Shown piece after piece: positions 1 through 10,262 of a stretch of 64,000 nucleotides of DNA. How positions within the stretch are numbered: the first letter of the stretch is position 1; every line of letters begins with the position of its first letter. The position numbers and the translations under genes are program-made. The notes beneath the pieces were generated by a model, which worked only from the letters and a program-made list of their open reading frames with translations, was not told the DNA's origin and searched no databases. Origin of the DNA: Lachnospiraceae bacterium (GTDB taxonomy: Bacteria; Bacillota; Clostridia; Lachnospirales; Lachnospiraceae); contig JAAWOG010000011.1 in assembly GCA_022799355.1 (NCBI GenBank), positions 1 to 64,000 of the forward strand. The letters run 5' to 3'.

Positions 1-62
1 ATGCTTAAGGAGCCCGTTAAAAAGCGTCGGCACTTAACGAGGTTCCTTACGAGTTTAGTGTC

Positions 63-114
63 CGCTACGCTGTTTCACAGGCTCTTGAAAAACAGAGCCT
101 GCGAAAGCGTGGCG
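63..114. repeat. Long imperfect hairpin in the left-edge non-coding region
   Basis: The first 200 bases hold no gene that I can support. A long stem-loop is visible. Its core AGGCTCT (79-85) pairs perfectly with AGAGCCT (94-100) around an 8-nt loop, and the stem continues outward through 63-78 and 101-114 with a single bulge and two wobble or mismatch positions. The region lies downstream of the minus-strand methyltransferase gene ending at 202, but no T-run follows the stem toward lower coordinates, so it is not a classical terminator. It may be part of a dispersed repeat cut by the window edge. Confidence 0.5.
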
Positions 115-201
115 ACGGAGCATTTTATGTTCCTCACGGTGTCCGGCAATCGTTAACTAAACGACATTGAAGTCCAATCTTAACGTTTTCTTTCTATTTT
201 A

Positions 202-990
202 TCACACGCCACCCGATCTCCTCTGTCTGGACGCCTCATAGACAAGCAGCGCCGCCGACACGGCTGCATTTAAGCTTTCCAGTCTGCCTTCCATCGGGAT
301 ACGGATACGCGCATCCGCCGCCTCCGCAGTCTCCTTGATCAGCCCATTCCCTTCGTTCCCGATCACAAAAGCACTGCCGCCCTGATAATCCATCTCATCA
401 TAGCAAACCGAACCTTCCAGATACGCCGCATACACTCTTACCTTCCGCTCCCGCAGAAATTCGATTTCCCGCCGCAGCTCCCCGCTTCGGTAAAAAGGTA
501 CGCGAAACAGGCTTCCCATGGTGGACCGCACCACCTTCGGCTGGTAGATATCCGCACAGTCACCGCTTAATATCACACCGGTAACCCCTGCTCCTTCCGC
601 TGTGCGGAGGATCGTCCCAAGGTTCCCCGGATCCTGAATATTTTCCAGAAGCAATAATAAAGGCGCTTCCCCAAGCAGTTCTTCTCTCCTGTAGTCCTGC
701 TGCGCGAGAACTGCCAGAATACCCTGAGGCGCTTTCGTATCCGACATTTTGCCGAACACCTGCTCCGTTACCTCCTCGTACCCGGTTTCGGCAAGCCTCT
801 CTCTCATACTCTCATCCGCATTTTTCAGAAAGCGTTCCGTCACATAGGTTTCTTTTATTAAGGAAACCGGCGCCTCCCAAAAGAGCCTGCCGCCTTCTAT
901 GACGAACAGACTCTCCTCCCGGCGCAGCCTTGCCTTCTGCTGCAGGGCTGCCACATGTTTTATTTTCTCATTTGAAGTGCTTGTGATCAT
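202..990 (-). CDS. TrmH/SpoU-family RNA 2'-O-methyltransferase
   Basis: A 262-residue protein of the SPOUT superfamily, which transfers a methyl group from S-adenosylmethionine to a ribose 2'-OH of rRNA or tRNA. The N-terminal part resembles the SpoU substrate-binding domain (RLFWEAPVSLIKETYVTERF). The C-terminal SpoU catalytic domain shows the three usual motifs: LENIQDPGNLGTILRTAEG near residues 114-132, a middle motif with VVRSTMGSLFRVPF, and IGNEGNGL followed by IPMEGRLESLNAAVSAALL, which form the trefoil-knot cofactor site. The start has GGGAG a short distance upstream and its ATGA overlaps the stop of the phosphofructokinase gene, so the two are probably translationally coupled. It resembles B. 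subtilis YsgA or E. coli RlmB relatives; the exact RNA target cannot be read from sequence. Confidence 0.9.
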   Translation of the reverse strand: MITSTSNEKIKHVAALQQKARLRREESLFVIEGGRLFWEAPVSLIKETYVTERFLKNADESMRERLAETGYEEVTEQVFGKMSDTKAPQGILAVLAQQDYRREELLGEAPLLLLLENIQDPGNLGTILRTAEGAGVTGVILSGDCADIYQPKVVRSTMGSLFRVPFYRSGELRREIEFLRERKVRVYAAYLEGSVCYDEMDYQGGSAFVIGNEGNGLIKETAEAADARIRIPMEGRLESLNAAVSAALLVYEASRQRRSGGV

Positions 991-1955
991 AATCTCCCAC
1001 TTACATCGTAAATATACTGCGGAATCTCTTTCTGCATCTGCAATGCTTCCTCAATATCAAAGTCCACATACTCTCCCTTCCGATAAGCCACAACCCTGTT
1101 GGACTTACCACTACAGAGAATATCCGTCGCATAGGCTCCCATGACGGAAGCATACACCCTGTCCTTACAGGTAGGAGAACCGCCTCTTTGCATGTAACCC
1201 AAGATCGTCGCCCTTGTCTCCATGCCCGTGGCTGCCTCTATTCTTCTTGCCATCGAGGTGGAATGGCCTATACCCTCCGCATTGATGATAATATGGTGGG
1301 TTTTGCCATGTTTTCTGTTATTGATGATATTATTGATGATGCGCTGCTCATTATAATCGTATTTTTCCGGTATCAGAATATCCTCCGCACCGTTGGCAAT
1401 ACCGCACCAGAGCGCGATATAGCCGGCATTTCTTCCCATTACTTCGATGATACTGCACCGCTCGTGGGAAGAGGAGGTATCTCTCACCTTATCGATCGCC
1501 TGCATTGCCGTATTGATCGCCGTATCAAAGCCGATCGTATATTCCGTACAGGCAATATCCAGATCGATCGTACCGGGCACTCCGATGGTATTGATTCCCT
1601 GACGCGAAAGCGCCTGCGCCCCGCGGTAGGAACCGTCTCCGCCGATCACCACCACGCCGTCAATCCCGTACTTTCTGCAGATCTCCGCCCCCTTTGCCTG
1701 CCCCTCTTCGTACTTAAACTCCGAGCAACGCGCAGTCCCCAGGATCGTACCGCCCCGCTGGATTGTATCCGACACGCTGGTCCTGTCCAGATCTATGATC
1801 TCTTCATTCAAAAGTCCCTGATAACCCTTCTTGATTCCCTTTACCTTTACACCGTTGCTGATCGCTTTTCTAACGACCGCACGGATCGCCGCATTCATCC
1901 CCGGCGCATCTCCGCCGCTTGTCAGAACGCCTATTGTTTTCATTTCTTTTGACAT
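987..1955 (-). CDS. pfkA: ATP-dependent 6-phosphofructokinase
   Basis: A 322-residue, normal-length PfkA that phosphorylates fructose 6-phosphate to the 1,6-bisphosphate, the committed step of glycolysis, in the cytoplasm. The nucleotide loop GVLTSGGDAPGMNAAIR is at residues 9-25. GGDGS (105-109) and PGTID (127-131) carry glycines at the positions equivalent to E. coli 104 and 124, which is the ATP-using rather than pyrophosphate-using signature. The catalytic aspartate is D131. The residue after it is leucine (TIDLD), where most bacterial enzymes have asparagine (TIDND). MGRNAGYIAL supplies substrate contacts. The chosen ATG has GGAGGG about 10 nt upstream. The methyltransferase gene overlaps its stop codon by 4 nt. 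About 130 bases separate it from dnaE, with no clear terminator. Confidence 0.95.
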   Translation of the reverse strand: MSKEMKTIGVLTSGGDAPGMNAAIRAVVRKAISNGVKVKGIKKGYQGLLNEEIIDLDRTSVSDTIQRGGTILGTARCSEFKYEEGQAKGAEICRKYGIDGVVVIGGDGSYRGAQALSRQGINTIGVPGTIDLDIACTEYTIGFDTAINTAMQAIDKVRDTSSSHERCSIIEVMGRNAGYIALWCGIANGAEDILIPEKYDYNEQRIINNIINNRKHGKTHHIIINAEGIGHSTSMARRIEAATGMETRATILGYMQRGGSPTCKDRVYASVMGAYATDILCSGKSNRVVAYRKGEYVDFDIEEALQMQKEIPQYIYDVSGRL

Positions 1956-2084
1956 ACGAATTTTCCCTCCGGCTCTCCTGCTTTTTTTCGGATAAAATTC
2001 ATCTTCCGCAACAGATTTATCATAATCTATTTTGGAGAATTTTTCAAGTACTCAATCCAATCTAAACCTCACTGTTATCCTGTT

Positions 2085-5000
2085 TTACCGCACTTTCACA
2101 TTCCCCTTCGAGAGCACCCCTTCCAGCGCCGTAAGCACCGTTTTATCCGCCCGCACATTTTTATTCGGCGGAAGCTTTTTCATCTGCTTTGTCTCTTCTA
2201 TATAATAGATAACCTGATCCGGTCCCTCGGAAGTATTCAGGATCTCCTCCACCTGCCCCTCCTTATCCCGGTATGCTGCCATAGTGTCAAATTTAAGCCA
2301 CAGCTTCTTTGGTATCTCATCAAACCCCTCTATTTTCTCACAGATCAGCTTGGCATCCTTCTCCTCCTCCGCCGAAACACGTCCGTAGATAAAGATCTTC
2401 TCCTCCTCTTTCAGCTTATCGGCGTATTTCTCATAGCTCTTCGGAAAAACGATAACCTCCACCGAACCAACCAAGTCCTCCAGCTTGATAAATGCCATCA
2501 CCTTGTTATCCTTCGTATATTTGATGGTCTTATCCGCCACCATGCCCCCGATCATGGCTCTGCTGCCATCCGTCACACCTGCCTCACCGGTCTCCTCCTG
2601 CAAAAAGAACTCCGCAGTACGCGCCGTGATATGCTTCTCCCAGATGTCCTGATACTCCTCCAGCGGATGCCCGCTGATATAAATGCCCAGCACCTCCTTC
2701 TCAAAGGAAAGCATCAGTTCCTTCGGATACTCTCCCACATCCGGCAGCTTTACGTCAAACTCCTCCTTCTGATCCTCCCCCACCAGATCAAAGAGCGACA
2801 TCTGTCCAGCCATATTGTTCTTTTTATCCTGCTGAATCCCCTCCATAATCCGGACGTAGACGCACATATACTGCTTTCTCGTCCCCCCCAGGGAATCAAA
2901 GGCGCCGGCTTTGATCAGGTTTTCCATCGCCTTCTTATTGACTTCTCCGGTCAGTCTCGTGATAAAATCTTTGATATTCGTGTAAGGACCTCTTGCCCTC
3001 CTCTCCTCCACAAGGGCATCGATGGCAGGCTTTCCGATGGAACGGATTGCAGTCAGCGCATAGCGGATACTGCCGTTTGAGACGGAAAACCCGGCTTCCC
3101 CCTCATTGATATCCGGCGACAGAATCCGAATCCCCATATTTCTGCACACCAGAATGTACTCCGCAACCTTCCCCGGATTGTTAATCACCGATGTCAAAAG
3201 GGCCGCCATAAATTCTACCGGATAATAATATTTCAGCCACGCCGTCTGATAAGCGACCACCGCATAACAGGCGGCATGGGACTTATTAAAGGCATACTTG
3301 GCAAAATCCGTCATATCCTCATAAATCTGTTTTGCCACCTGCTCGGAAATCCCTCTTGCCACACAGCCCGGCACATTTTCCTCCGCATTGCCATAAATAA
3401 AATTCTTCCGCTCCTGCTCCATCACATACTGCTTTTTCTTACTCATGGCACGGCGCACCAGATCGCTCCTGCCCAGCGTATAGCCGCCCAGGTCACGGAC
3501 AATCTGCATCACCTGTTCCTGGTACACGATACAGCCGTAGGTAGGGGCAAGGATCGGTTTCAGTTCCGGACAGGGATAACTCACTTCCCCCTCGCTGTTC
3601 TTTCCCTTGATATACTTGGGTATAAAGTCCATGGGACCGGGGCGGAACAGGGATATCCCGGCTATGATGTCCTCAAAATTCCGGGGCTTTAATTCCTTCA
3701 TAAAGTTCCGCATGCCGCCGCTTTCCAACTGGAACACGCCCTCCGTCTTTCCTGTGCCGATGGCCGCAAATACCTTATCGTCATTGTATTCCATATGATC
3801 CATATCCGGCACATCGCCGCCGTTTTCGGCGATCATCCGACAGGCATTCCGGATCACGCCCAGATTTCTGAGCCCCAGAAAGTCCATCTTCAGAAGCCCC
3901 AGCTCTTCTATCGTCGTCATCGTAAACTCCGTCACGATGGAACCGTCCTGGGCTCTGGCAAGGGGCACAAAATCCTCCGCAGGCTCCTTACAGATCACCA
4001 CCCCCGCCGCATGCATCGACATATTCCTGGGCAGTCCCTCCAGCCTTCTGCACATATCGATCAGGCGCTTTACCTCCTCATCGCTTTCATAGAGCTGCTT
4101 AAGTTCCGGGTTGATCGTCAGCGCCCTGTCGATCGTGATATTCAGCTCCCGTGGGATCAGTTTTGCGATGGAATCCACAAAGGCGTAGGGCTGCTCCATC
4201 ACTCGTCCCACGTCCCGGATTACAGCCTTTGCCGCCATGGTGCCGAAGGTCACGATCTGTACCACCCTGTCCTCGCCGTATTTATCCCGCACATAATCGA
4301 TCACATCCTGCCTTCCCTCATCCCCGAAGTCCACATCGATATCCGGCATGGATACCCGCTCCGGATTTAAGAAGCGCTCAAACAGAAGTCCGTATTTTAT
4401 AGGATCGATGTCCGTGATCCGAAGACAGTAGGAGACAATGCTGCCCGCTGCGGAGCCCCTGCCCGGCCCGACAGGAATGTCATGTTCTCTGGCATAATTG
4501 ATATAATCCCAGACAATCAGAAAATAGTCCACATAGCCCATATCCCGGATAACGCCCAGTTCATAGGAAAGCCGCTCTTTCAGCTCCTCCCCGCCCTCAG
4601 GATATCTCTCCTGCATCCCCTTCTCACAAAGATACTCCAGATAACTCAGGGACGTAAATCCATCCGGCACCTCATACTTCGGCAGTTTTGTTACCCCGAA
4701 CTCGATCTCCACATGACACCGGTCCGCTATCCGCTGGGTATTCTCCACCGCCTCCCAGGCATAGGGAAACAGTCCCTTCATCTCCTCCTCGCTCTTGACA
4801 TAATACTGGCCGCCCTCATAGCGCATCCTGTTCTCGTCCGAGAGTGTTTTTCCGGTCTGGATACACAGAAGGATATCATGGGGTTCCACATCCTCCGCAT
4901 AAGTATAATGTACGTCATTGGTACACACCAACGGGATATCCAGCTTTTTTGACATACCGATCAGCGCCGCATTTACCGTGGACTGCAGGGGAATGCCGTG

Positions 5001-5531
5001 ATCCTGCAGTTCCAGAAAATAGTTGCCCTTTCCAAAGCATTCCTCATATTTCAGCGCCGCCTTCTCCGCCTCCTCGATCATCCCCTTCTCGATATAGCGG
5101 GGCACCTCCCCGGCAAGACAGGCGGAAAGCGCAATGATCCCCTCATGAAACTCCCGCAGTAATTCCATATCCACCCTCGGCCTGTAGTAATACCCTTCCG
5201 TATGTCCGCGGCTCACGATCTTCATCAGATTCTCATACCCTTTATTGTTCTCCGCCAGAAGTACCAGATGGTAATACCTGTCATCGCCCCCGGATATTTC
5301 CCTGTCAAATCTGGAGTTCGGCGCCACATACACCTCGCACCCCAGGATCGGATTGATCCCCTCCTCCTTACAGGCGCGGTAAAAATCAATGACGCCGTAC
5401 ATTACACCATGGTCCGTAATAGCGGCGGAATCCATCCCCAGCTCCTTCACCCGTTTCACATATTCTTTTATCTTATTGGAACCGTCTAATAAACTGTACT
5501 CGGTGTGGACATGTAAATGGGTAAATGCCAT
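2085..5531 (-). CDS. dnaE: DNA polymerase III subunit alpha (DnaE)
   Basis: A 1148-residue replicative polymerase alpha subunit of the C-family DnaE type. It opens with the PHP domain (FTHLHVHTEYSLLDG, residues 3-17; further His/Asp clusters such as AITDHGVMYGV). The catalytic palm contains VGPGRGSAAGSIVSYCL and the acidic pair PDIDVDFGDEGR. The fingers contain YAFNKSHAACYAVVAYQTAWLKYYYP. A helix-hairpin-helix region and a C-terminal OB-fold (MIGGMVADKTIKYTKDNKVMAF) follow. Length and order match DnaE rather than PolC. The start is supported by GGAG 8 nt upstream and by the conserved N-terminus. Neighbours are metK upstream and pfkA downstream on the same strand. Confidence 0.97.
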   Translation of the reverse strand: MAFTHLHVHTEYSLLDGSNKIKEYVKRVKELGMDSAAITDHGVMYGVIDFYRACKEEGINPILGCEVYVAPNSRFDREISGGDDRYYHLVLLAENNKGYENLMKIVSRGHTEGYYYRPRVDMELLREFHEGIIALSACLAGEVPRYIEKGMIEEAEKAALKYEECFGKGNYFLELQDHGIPLQSTVNAALIGMSKKLDIPLVCTNDVHYTYAEDVEPHDILLCIQTGKTLSDENRMRYEGGQYYVKSEEEMKGLFPYAWEAVENTQRIADRCHVEIEFGVTKLPKYEVPDGFTSLSYLEYLCEKGMQERYPEGGEELKERLSYELGVIRDMGYVDYFLIVWDYINYAREHDIPVGPGRGSAAGSIVSYCLRITDIDPIKYGLLFERFLNPERVSMPDIDVDFGDEGRQDVIDYVRDKYGEDRVVQIVTFGTMAAKAVIRDVGRVMEQPYAFVDSIAKLIPRELNITIDRALTINPELKQLYESDEEVKRLIDMCRRLEGLPRNMSMHAAGVVICKEPAEDFVPLARAQDGSIVTEFTMTTIEELGLLKMDFLGLRNLGVIRNACRMIAENGGDVPDMDHMEYNDDKVFAAIGTGKTEGVFQLESGGMRNFMKELKPRNFEDIIAGISLFRPGPMDFIPKYIKGKNSEGEVSYPCPELKPILAPTYGCIVYQEQVMQIVRDLGGYTLGRSDLVRRAMSKKKQYVMEQERKNFIYGNAEENVPGCVARGISEQVAKQIYEDMTDFAKYAFNKSHAACYAVVAYQTAWLKYYYPVEFMAALLTSVINNPGKVAEYILVCRNMGIRILSPDINEGEAGFSVSNGSIRYALTAIRSIGKPAIDALVEERRARGPYTNIKDFITRLTGEVNKKAMENLIKAGAFDSLGGTRKQYMCVYVRIMEGIQQDKKNNMAGQMSLFDLVGEDQKEEFDVKLPDVGEYPKELMLSFEKEVLGIYISGHPLEEYQDIWEKHITARTAEFFLQEETGEAGVTDGSRAMIGGMVADKTIKYTKDNKVMAFIKLEDLVGSVEVIVFPKSYEKYADKLKEEEKIFIYGRVSAEEEKDAKLICEKIEGFDEIPKKLWLKFDTMAAYRDKEGQVEEILNTSEGPDQVIYYIEETKQMKKLPPNKNVRADKTVLTALEGVLSKGNVKVR

Positions 5532-5598
5532 GGCGTTTTCTCCTCTGTCAGCGAAAATCCGCTGAATCTTATCCTGTCAAAATAAAAAAGTTATCTAC

Positions 5599-5682
5599 CA
5601 AAAAGGGAGCCTGCCGCCCATCTCATCACGTTAAAGCTTCCGTTCGCCCTTAAACGCAACAAAATGGAACAAGCCGCTCCCT
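5599..5682 (-). terminator. Possible metK terminator with an extended loop
   Basis: Downstream of the metK stop, AGGGAGC and GCTCCCT (5604-5610 and 5676-5682) can pair. On the minus strand the second arm is followed by five T residues, as in an intrinsic terminator. The loop is unusually long (65 nt) and I see no strong internal stem, so this is a tentative call. Confidence 0.35.
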
Positions 5683-5687
5683 ATATT

Positions 5688-6887
<1,200 letters not shown>

Positions 6888-7063
6888 TTGTTTTTCCTCC
6901 TGAATATCTATGGGCTCCTGCCCACAATGCGGGATTCGCTCTGCGAACCCGAAACAATAGGTGATGAAAATTTCCCTTTGTATCTCTGTGCAATCGAGTC
7001 TCCACGCGCAGTGCGCATCCTCGCGGAGCGTTTTTATTTCATAAGACGCAATTTCCTATGAAA

Positions 7064-7091
7064 TAAAAAAACCGCTTCGACAATGAAGCGG
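7064..7091 (-). terminator. Riboswitch-controlled intrinsic terminator upstream of metK
   Basis: On the minus strand CCGCTTCATTGTCGAAGCGG (7072-7091) forms an 8-bp hairpin immediately followed by a seven-T tract. It lies about 25 nt after the SAM-I aptamer and 180 nt before the metK start, which is the expected position of the regulated terminator. Between here and the metK start a second hairpin, TTTCATA paired with TATGAAA, is also visible. Confidence 0.88.
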
Positions 7092-7114
7092 ACTCGGGTT
7101 AACTACCTCAAATC

Positions 7115-7216
7115 CTCTTATTGTTCGATCGTTCATTCGCTCAGGTTGGCACCTTCCGTTTAAGGGGTTGCCGTGGCTTCGCAGGTCCTATGTACCTCCA
7201 CCACTCTGAATAAGAG
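7115..7216 (-). promoter_or_regulatory. SAM-I (S-box) riboswitch aptamer
   Basis: Read on the minus strand, P1 is formed by CTCTTATT pairing with AATAAGAG (7209-7216 with 7115-7122). The interior shows the S-box hallmarks: AGAGTGGTGGAGG after P1, GCCACGGCAACC, then GGTGCCAACCTG, then GAGCGAATGAACGATCGAA. The order, spacing and P1 closure match the SAM-I class, which binds S-adenosylmethionine and promotes transcription termination. It precedes metK on the same strand, the canonical target. The rest of the 549-nt leader (6888-7436) holds the terminator, a hairpin and no gene. Confidence 0.95.
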
Positions 7217-7436
7217 AGATTCTCTGTGAAATTTTCCATATTGCTACGATATCATCTGCGGAGCGGTTTGTCAATGGGAAAATCTCTCTCCTGCTTTAAA
7301 ATAACAAAATAATCAGCCTATCCCCTCCCAATGTTCCATAAAAGAAACAATTCCCTATCCTCCTCCCTCTTTTCTCCTTCAAATTTTTATGCTATACTTA
7401 ACGTAATTAACTATTATCGAGAAAGGGGGGCGTTCC

Positions 7437-8810
7437 ATGAAAAAGCTTAAGGTAGATGAGCTGATTCCCGGAATGATCACAGCCGAAGACATTTACAATT
7501 ATAATGACCAGCTTATTCTCCCAAAAGGACTTGTTCTATCTGAAAAAGCCATTACAAAGCTTCAGTTTTACGCAGTCTATCATGTCCGTATAGAAGATGA
7601 AATGGCGACAACGGACGAAAGTATTCCGGAATCTTTTCCTGCCCCGGAAGAAATTCCTGCTGAAATTCCTCCTGAACCAACAATGGCGGAACTTCCTGCC
7701 GGAGATATACCTGCGCCTGCGATCGAAGAGATTCCTGTCGATATGATTCCCGAATCCGTAATAGAGGAAATCCCTGCCGAGATCGTTCCGGAACCCATAA
7801 CGGAGGAAATACCCGTTATCCCGGAGGCAGAGCCCGAAAAAGCAGGTCCCGGACGTGCGCCGAGGTTCTCTCCTATTACCGTAGTCCCGGCTTCTTCCTT
7901 ACCTGCGGGGGGCGGTGGTTTTTCTTTCCCAACCGTTTCTTACCGGGATAAAATGAAATCCAGTGAAGACTTCACCCAGTTTAAGCAGGCTTTCGAGGAG
8001 GAAGTGGAAGATTTTAAATCCAAGATCAACGAAGTCGTTTTAAAAAATGCTCCTCTGGATGTGGATATCCTTTTAGATGATGCTTTAAACCTCATTTCCC
8101 ATGGAAAAGGTTCTTTCAGCATCTTTGACATGCTCCACTCCATGCGGGAGAGCGATGATACGACCTATACCCATTGCCTCAATGTGGGGCTGTTCTGTAA
8201 TGTGTTTGCCGGATGGCTCAAGCTTTCCGAAGAAGAGACAAAACTTGCCACACTCTGCGGCCTTTTGCACGATGTGGGTAAATTAAAAATTCCCGATGAG
8301 CTTCTCAAAAAAACGGAAGTCTTCACGGAGGAAGACCGGATCGCCATCAAAGCCCACACCCGGGAAGGATATCTTCTTGTAAAGAATCTGGATATTGACA
8401 GTCATATCAAAAATGCCATCTTAACTCACCATGAAAGATGTGACGGCACCGGCTACCCCTTCGGGCTTTCCGGCTTCCGGATCGATCCCTATGCCAAGAT
8501 GGTTGCCATTGCCGATGTATATGATGCCATGACCTCCAATCGCGCTCATCGTAGCGCCATGTCGCCCATCCAGGCGATCGAAGTAATGCAGGCGGAGGGT
8601 ATCCAGAAATATGATGTGCGCTTTATTATGATTTTCCTGGAAAATGTTATGAATACTTTTATCGGCAATCGTGTTTTGCTCAGCACCGGGGAGAAGGGCG
8701 AAATCATCTTTATCAATAAAAACAATATCACCCGCCCTACCGTAAAATGCCAGAACCACTTTGTGGATCTGGATCAGGAAAAGGATATACAGATTGTTTC
8801 CATGTTATAG
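7437..8810 (+). CDS. HD-GYP domain protein with a Pro/Glu-rich linker
   Basis: A 457-residue cytoplasmic protein. Residues 1-55 resemble the N-terminal DUF3391-type domain often found before HD-GYP. Residues 63-135 are a low-complexity Pro/Glu/Ile linker with recurring EEIP and PE units. Residues 215-420 form an HD-GYP domain: the metal pair H278-D279 in GLLHDVGKLKIP, HHERCDGTGYPFGLSG at 331-346 with the GYP motif, and the trailing IADVYDAMTSNR. HD-GYP proteins of this type hydrolyse cyclic di-GMP or related cyclic dinucleotides; the substrate here is inferred. The start has a strong GAAAGGGGGG site. It is transcribed alone, divergent from metK and ending at a terminator shared with murA. Confidence 0.88.
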   Translation: MKKLKVDELIPGMITAEDIYNYNDQLILPKGLVLSEKAITKLQFYAVYHVRIEDEMATTDESIPESFPAPEEIPAEIPPEPTMAELPAGDIPAPAIEEIPVDMIPESVIEEIPAEIVPEPITEEIPVIPEAEPEKAGPGRAPRFSPITVVPASSLPAGGGGFSFPTVSYRDKMKSSEDFTQFKQAFEEEVEDFKSKINEVVLKNAPLDVDILLDDALNLISHGKGSFSIFDMLHSMRESDDTTYTHCLNVGLFCNVFAGWLKLSEEETKLATLCGLLHDVGKLKIPDELLKKTEVFTEEDRIAIKAHTREGYLLVKNLDIDSHIKNAILTHHERCDGTGYPFGLSGFRIDPYAKMVAIADVYDAMTSNRAHRSAMSPIQAIEVMQAEGIQKYDVRFIMIFLENVMNTFIGNRVLLSTGEKGEIIFINKNNITRPTVKCQNHFVDLDQEKDIQIVSML

Positions 8811-8833
8811 TCAATATCGTAATGAATACCGTC

Positions 8834-8864
8834 AAAAAACTCCGCTCTGTCAGCGGAGTTTTTT
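8834..8864. terminator. Bidirectional intrinsic terminator
   Basis: AACTCCGCT (8838-8846) pairs perfectly with AGCGGAGTT (8852-8860). The stem is preceded by an A-run and followed by a T-run, so it can terminate the HD-GYP gene from the left and murA from the right. Confidence 0.9.
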
Positions 8865-8873
8865 ATGATCTTC

Positions 8874-10166
8874 TCAACCTGTTTTCAATTTAAATTTCTG
8901 CAGCCCTCTCTCGGAGTCCACGCGTTCCATCACCGCACCGAGGCTCTGAAGTTTCAGATGAAAATCCTCATAGCCCCGTTCGATATATTTGATATCATCC
9001 ACGGTAGTGACACCTTCCGCCGCCAGCCCTGCGATTACCAGAGCCGCACCGGCACGCAGATCCGGCGCTGTAATCCCGGCACCGGTAAATTTCTCCACGC
9101 CATTGATAAAGGCGGTATTGCCTTCCACCTTAATATTCCCGCCCATACGTGTCATTTCATCCACATATTTAAAGCGGTTCTCAAAAATACTCTCCGTCAC
9201 AATGCTGGCGCCTCTTGCCAGTGCCAGTGTCACCACCATCTGAGGCTGCATATCCGTCGGAAAGCCCGGATAAGGCAGTGTCTTTACCTGGGTATGCGTC
9301 AGGGGCTTGCTTGCCACCACACGTACCGCATCGTCGGATTCTTCTACCTCACAGCCGATCTCCATCAGCTTTGCACTGATCGATTCTAAGTGCTTTGGTA
9401 TCACATTTTTAACCGTGATATCCCCCTTGGTTATCGCTGCTGCGAACATAAACGTCCCCGCTTCGATCTGATCCGGAATAATCGCATATTCCGTGCCGTG
9501 GAGCCGTCCCGTGCCCCGGATACGGATCACATCCGTCCCGGCGCCCTTAATATTGGCACCCATACTGTTCAAAAAGTTTGCCACGTCCACCACATGGGGT
9601 TCCTTCGCGGCATTTTCAATGATCGTCTGTCCTTCCGCCATCACCGCTGACATCATGACATTAATAGTTGCTCCCACCGAAACCACATCCATATAAATAT
9701 GGCTTCCAAAAAGCTTCTTAGCCTCGGTGATAATCAGTCCATGTTCAATTTTTACCGTTGCGCCCAACGCCTTCCAGCCTTTGATATGCTGGTCGATGGG
9801 CCTGCTGCCGATATTGCAGCCGCCCGGCAGCGCTACTTTCGCGCTTTTATATTTTCCGAGCAGTGCCCCTATCAGATAATAGGAAGCCCTGATCTTCTTT
9901 ACATAGTCATCTGCGATCACAAGATTGCAGATCCTTGAACCGTTTATTTTTACAGTATGCCTGTCAACTCTCTCTACAATAGCGCCAATACTCTCTATCG
10001 CCTGCAACAGGATATTGGTATCCCGCACATCAGGCATATTCTCTATCAAAACGGTCTCATCAGCCATGGTAGCCGCAGCCAGGATCGCAAGCGCGGCATT
10101 TTTCGCGCCGCCGATCTCCACTTCGCCCACCAGCGAATTTCCACCCTTAATCACATATTGTTCCAT
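8874..10166 (-). CDS. murA: UDP-N-acetylglucosamine 1-carboxyvinyltransferase (MurA)
   Basis: A 430-residue EPSP-synthase-fold enzyme that adds enolpyruvate from PEP to UDP-GlcNAc, the first committed step of peptidoglycan synthesis. GGAKNAALAILAA at residues 19-31 includes the substrate-contacting K22 and N23. LPGGCNIGSRPIDQH (113-127) holds the catalytic cysteine C117, the residue attacked by fosfomycin, so the enzyme is predicted to be fosfomycin-sensitive at the target level. GYPDLRAGAAL-type sequence appears as APDLRAGAALVIAG. Length is normal. GAGG lies 7-10 nt upstream of the start. The gene stands alone between two opposite or unrelated units and shares a terminator with the HD-GYP gene. 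Many clostridia carry two MurA paralogs; I cannot say which this is. Confidence 0.95.
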   Translation of the reverse strand: MEQYVIKGGNSLVGEVEIGGAKNAALAILAAATMADETVLIENMPDVRDTNILLQAIESIGAIVERVDRHTVKINGSRICNLVIADDYVKKIRASYYLIGALLGKYKSAKVALPGGCNIGSRPIDQHIKGWKALGATVKIEHGLIITEAKKLFGSHIYMDVVSVGATINVMMSAVMAEGQTIIENAAKEPHVVDVANFLNSMGANIKGAGTDVIRIRGTGRLHGTEYAIIPDQIEAGTFMFAAAITKGDITVKNVIPKHLESISAKLMEIGCEVEESDDAVRVVASKPLTHTQVKTLPYPGFPTDMQPQMVVTLALARGASIVTESIFENRFKYVDEMTRMGGNIKVEGNTAFINGVEKFTGAGITAPDLRAGAALVIAGLAAEGVTTVDDIKYIERGYEDFHLKLQSLGAVMERVDSERGLQKFKLKTG

Positions 10167-10262
10167 AAACTACCTCTGTCAGTTTAGCATCTTTGACTAG
10201 TTTACCACTTTTATCCCGATTTGTAAACTATAACTGCCCGGGCTTTGTCCGGATGGTATGAT

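Noticed and set aside
7021-7060. Extra plus-strand hairpin with a T-run in the metK leader
   Set aside because: The stem is imperfect and no plus-strand gene precedes it; not called as a terminator.
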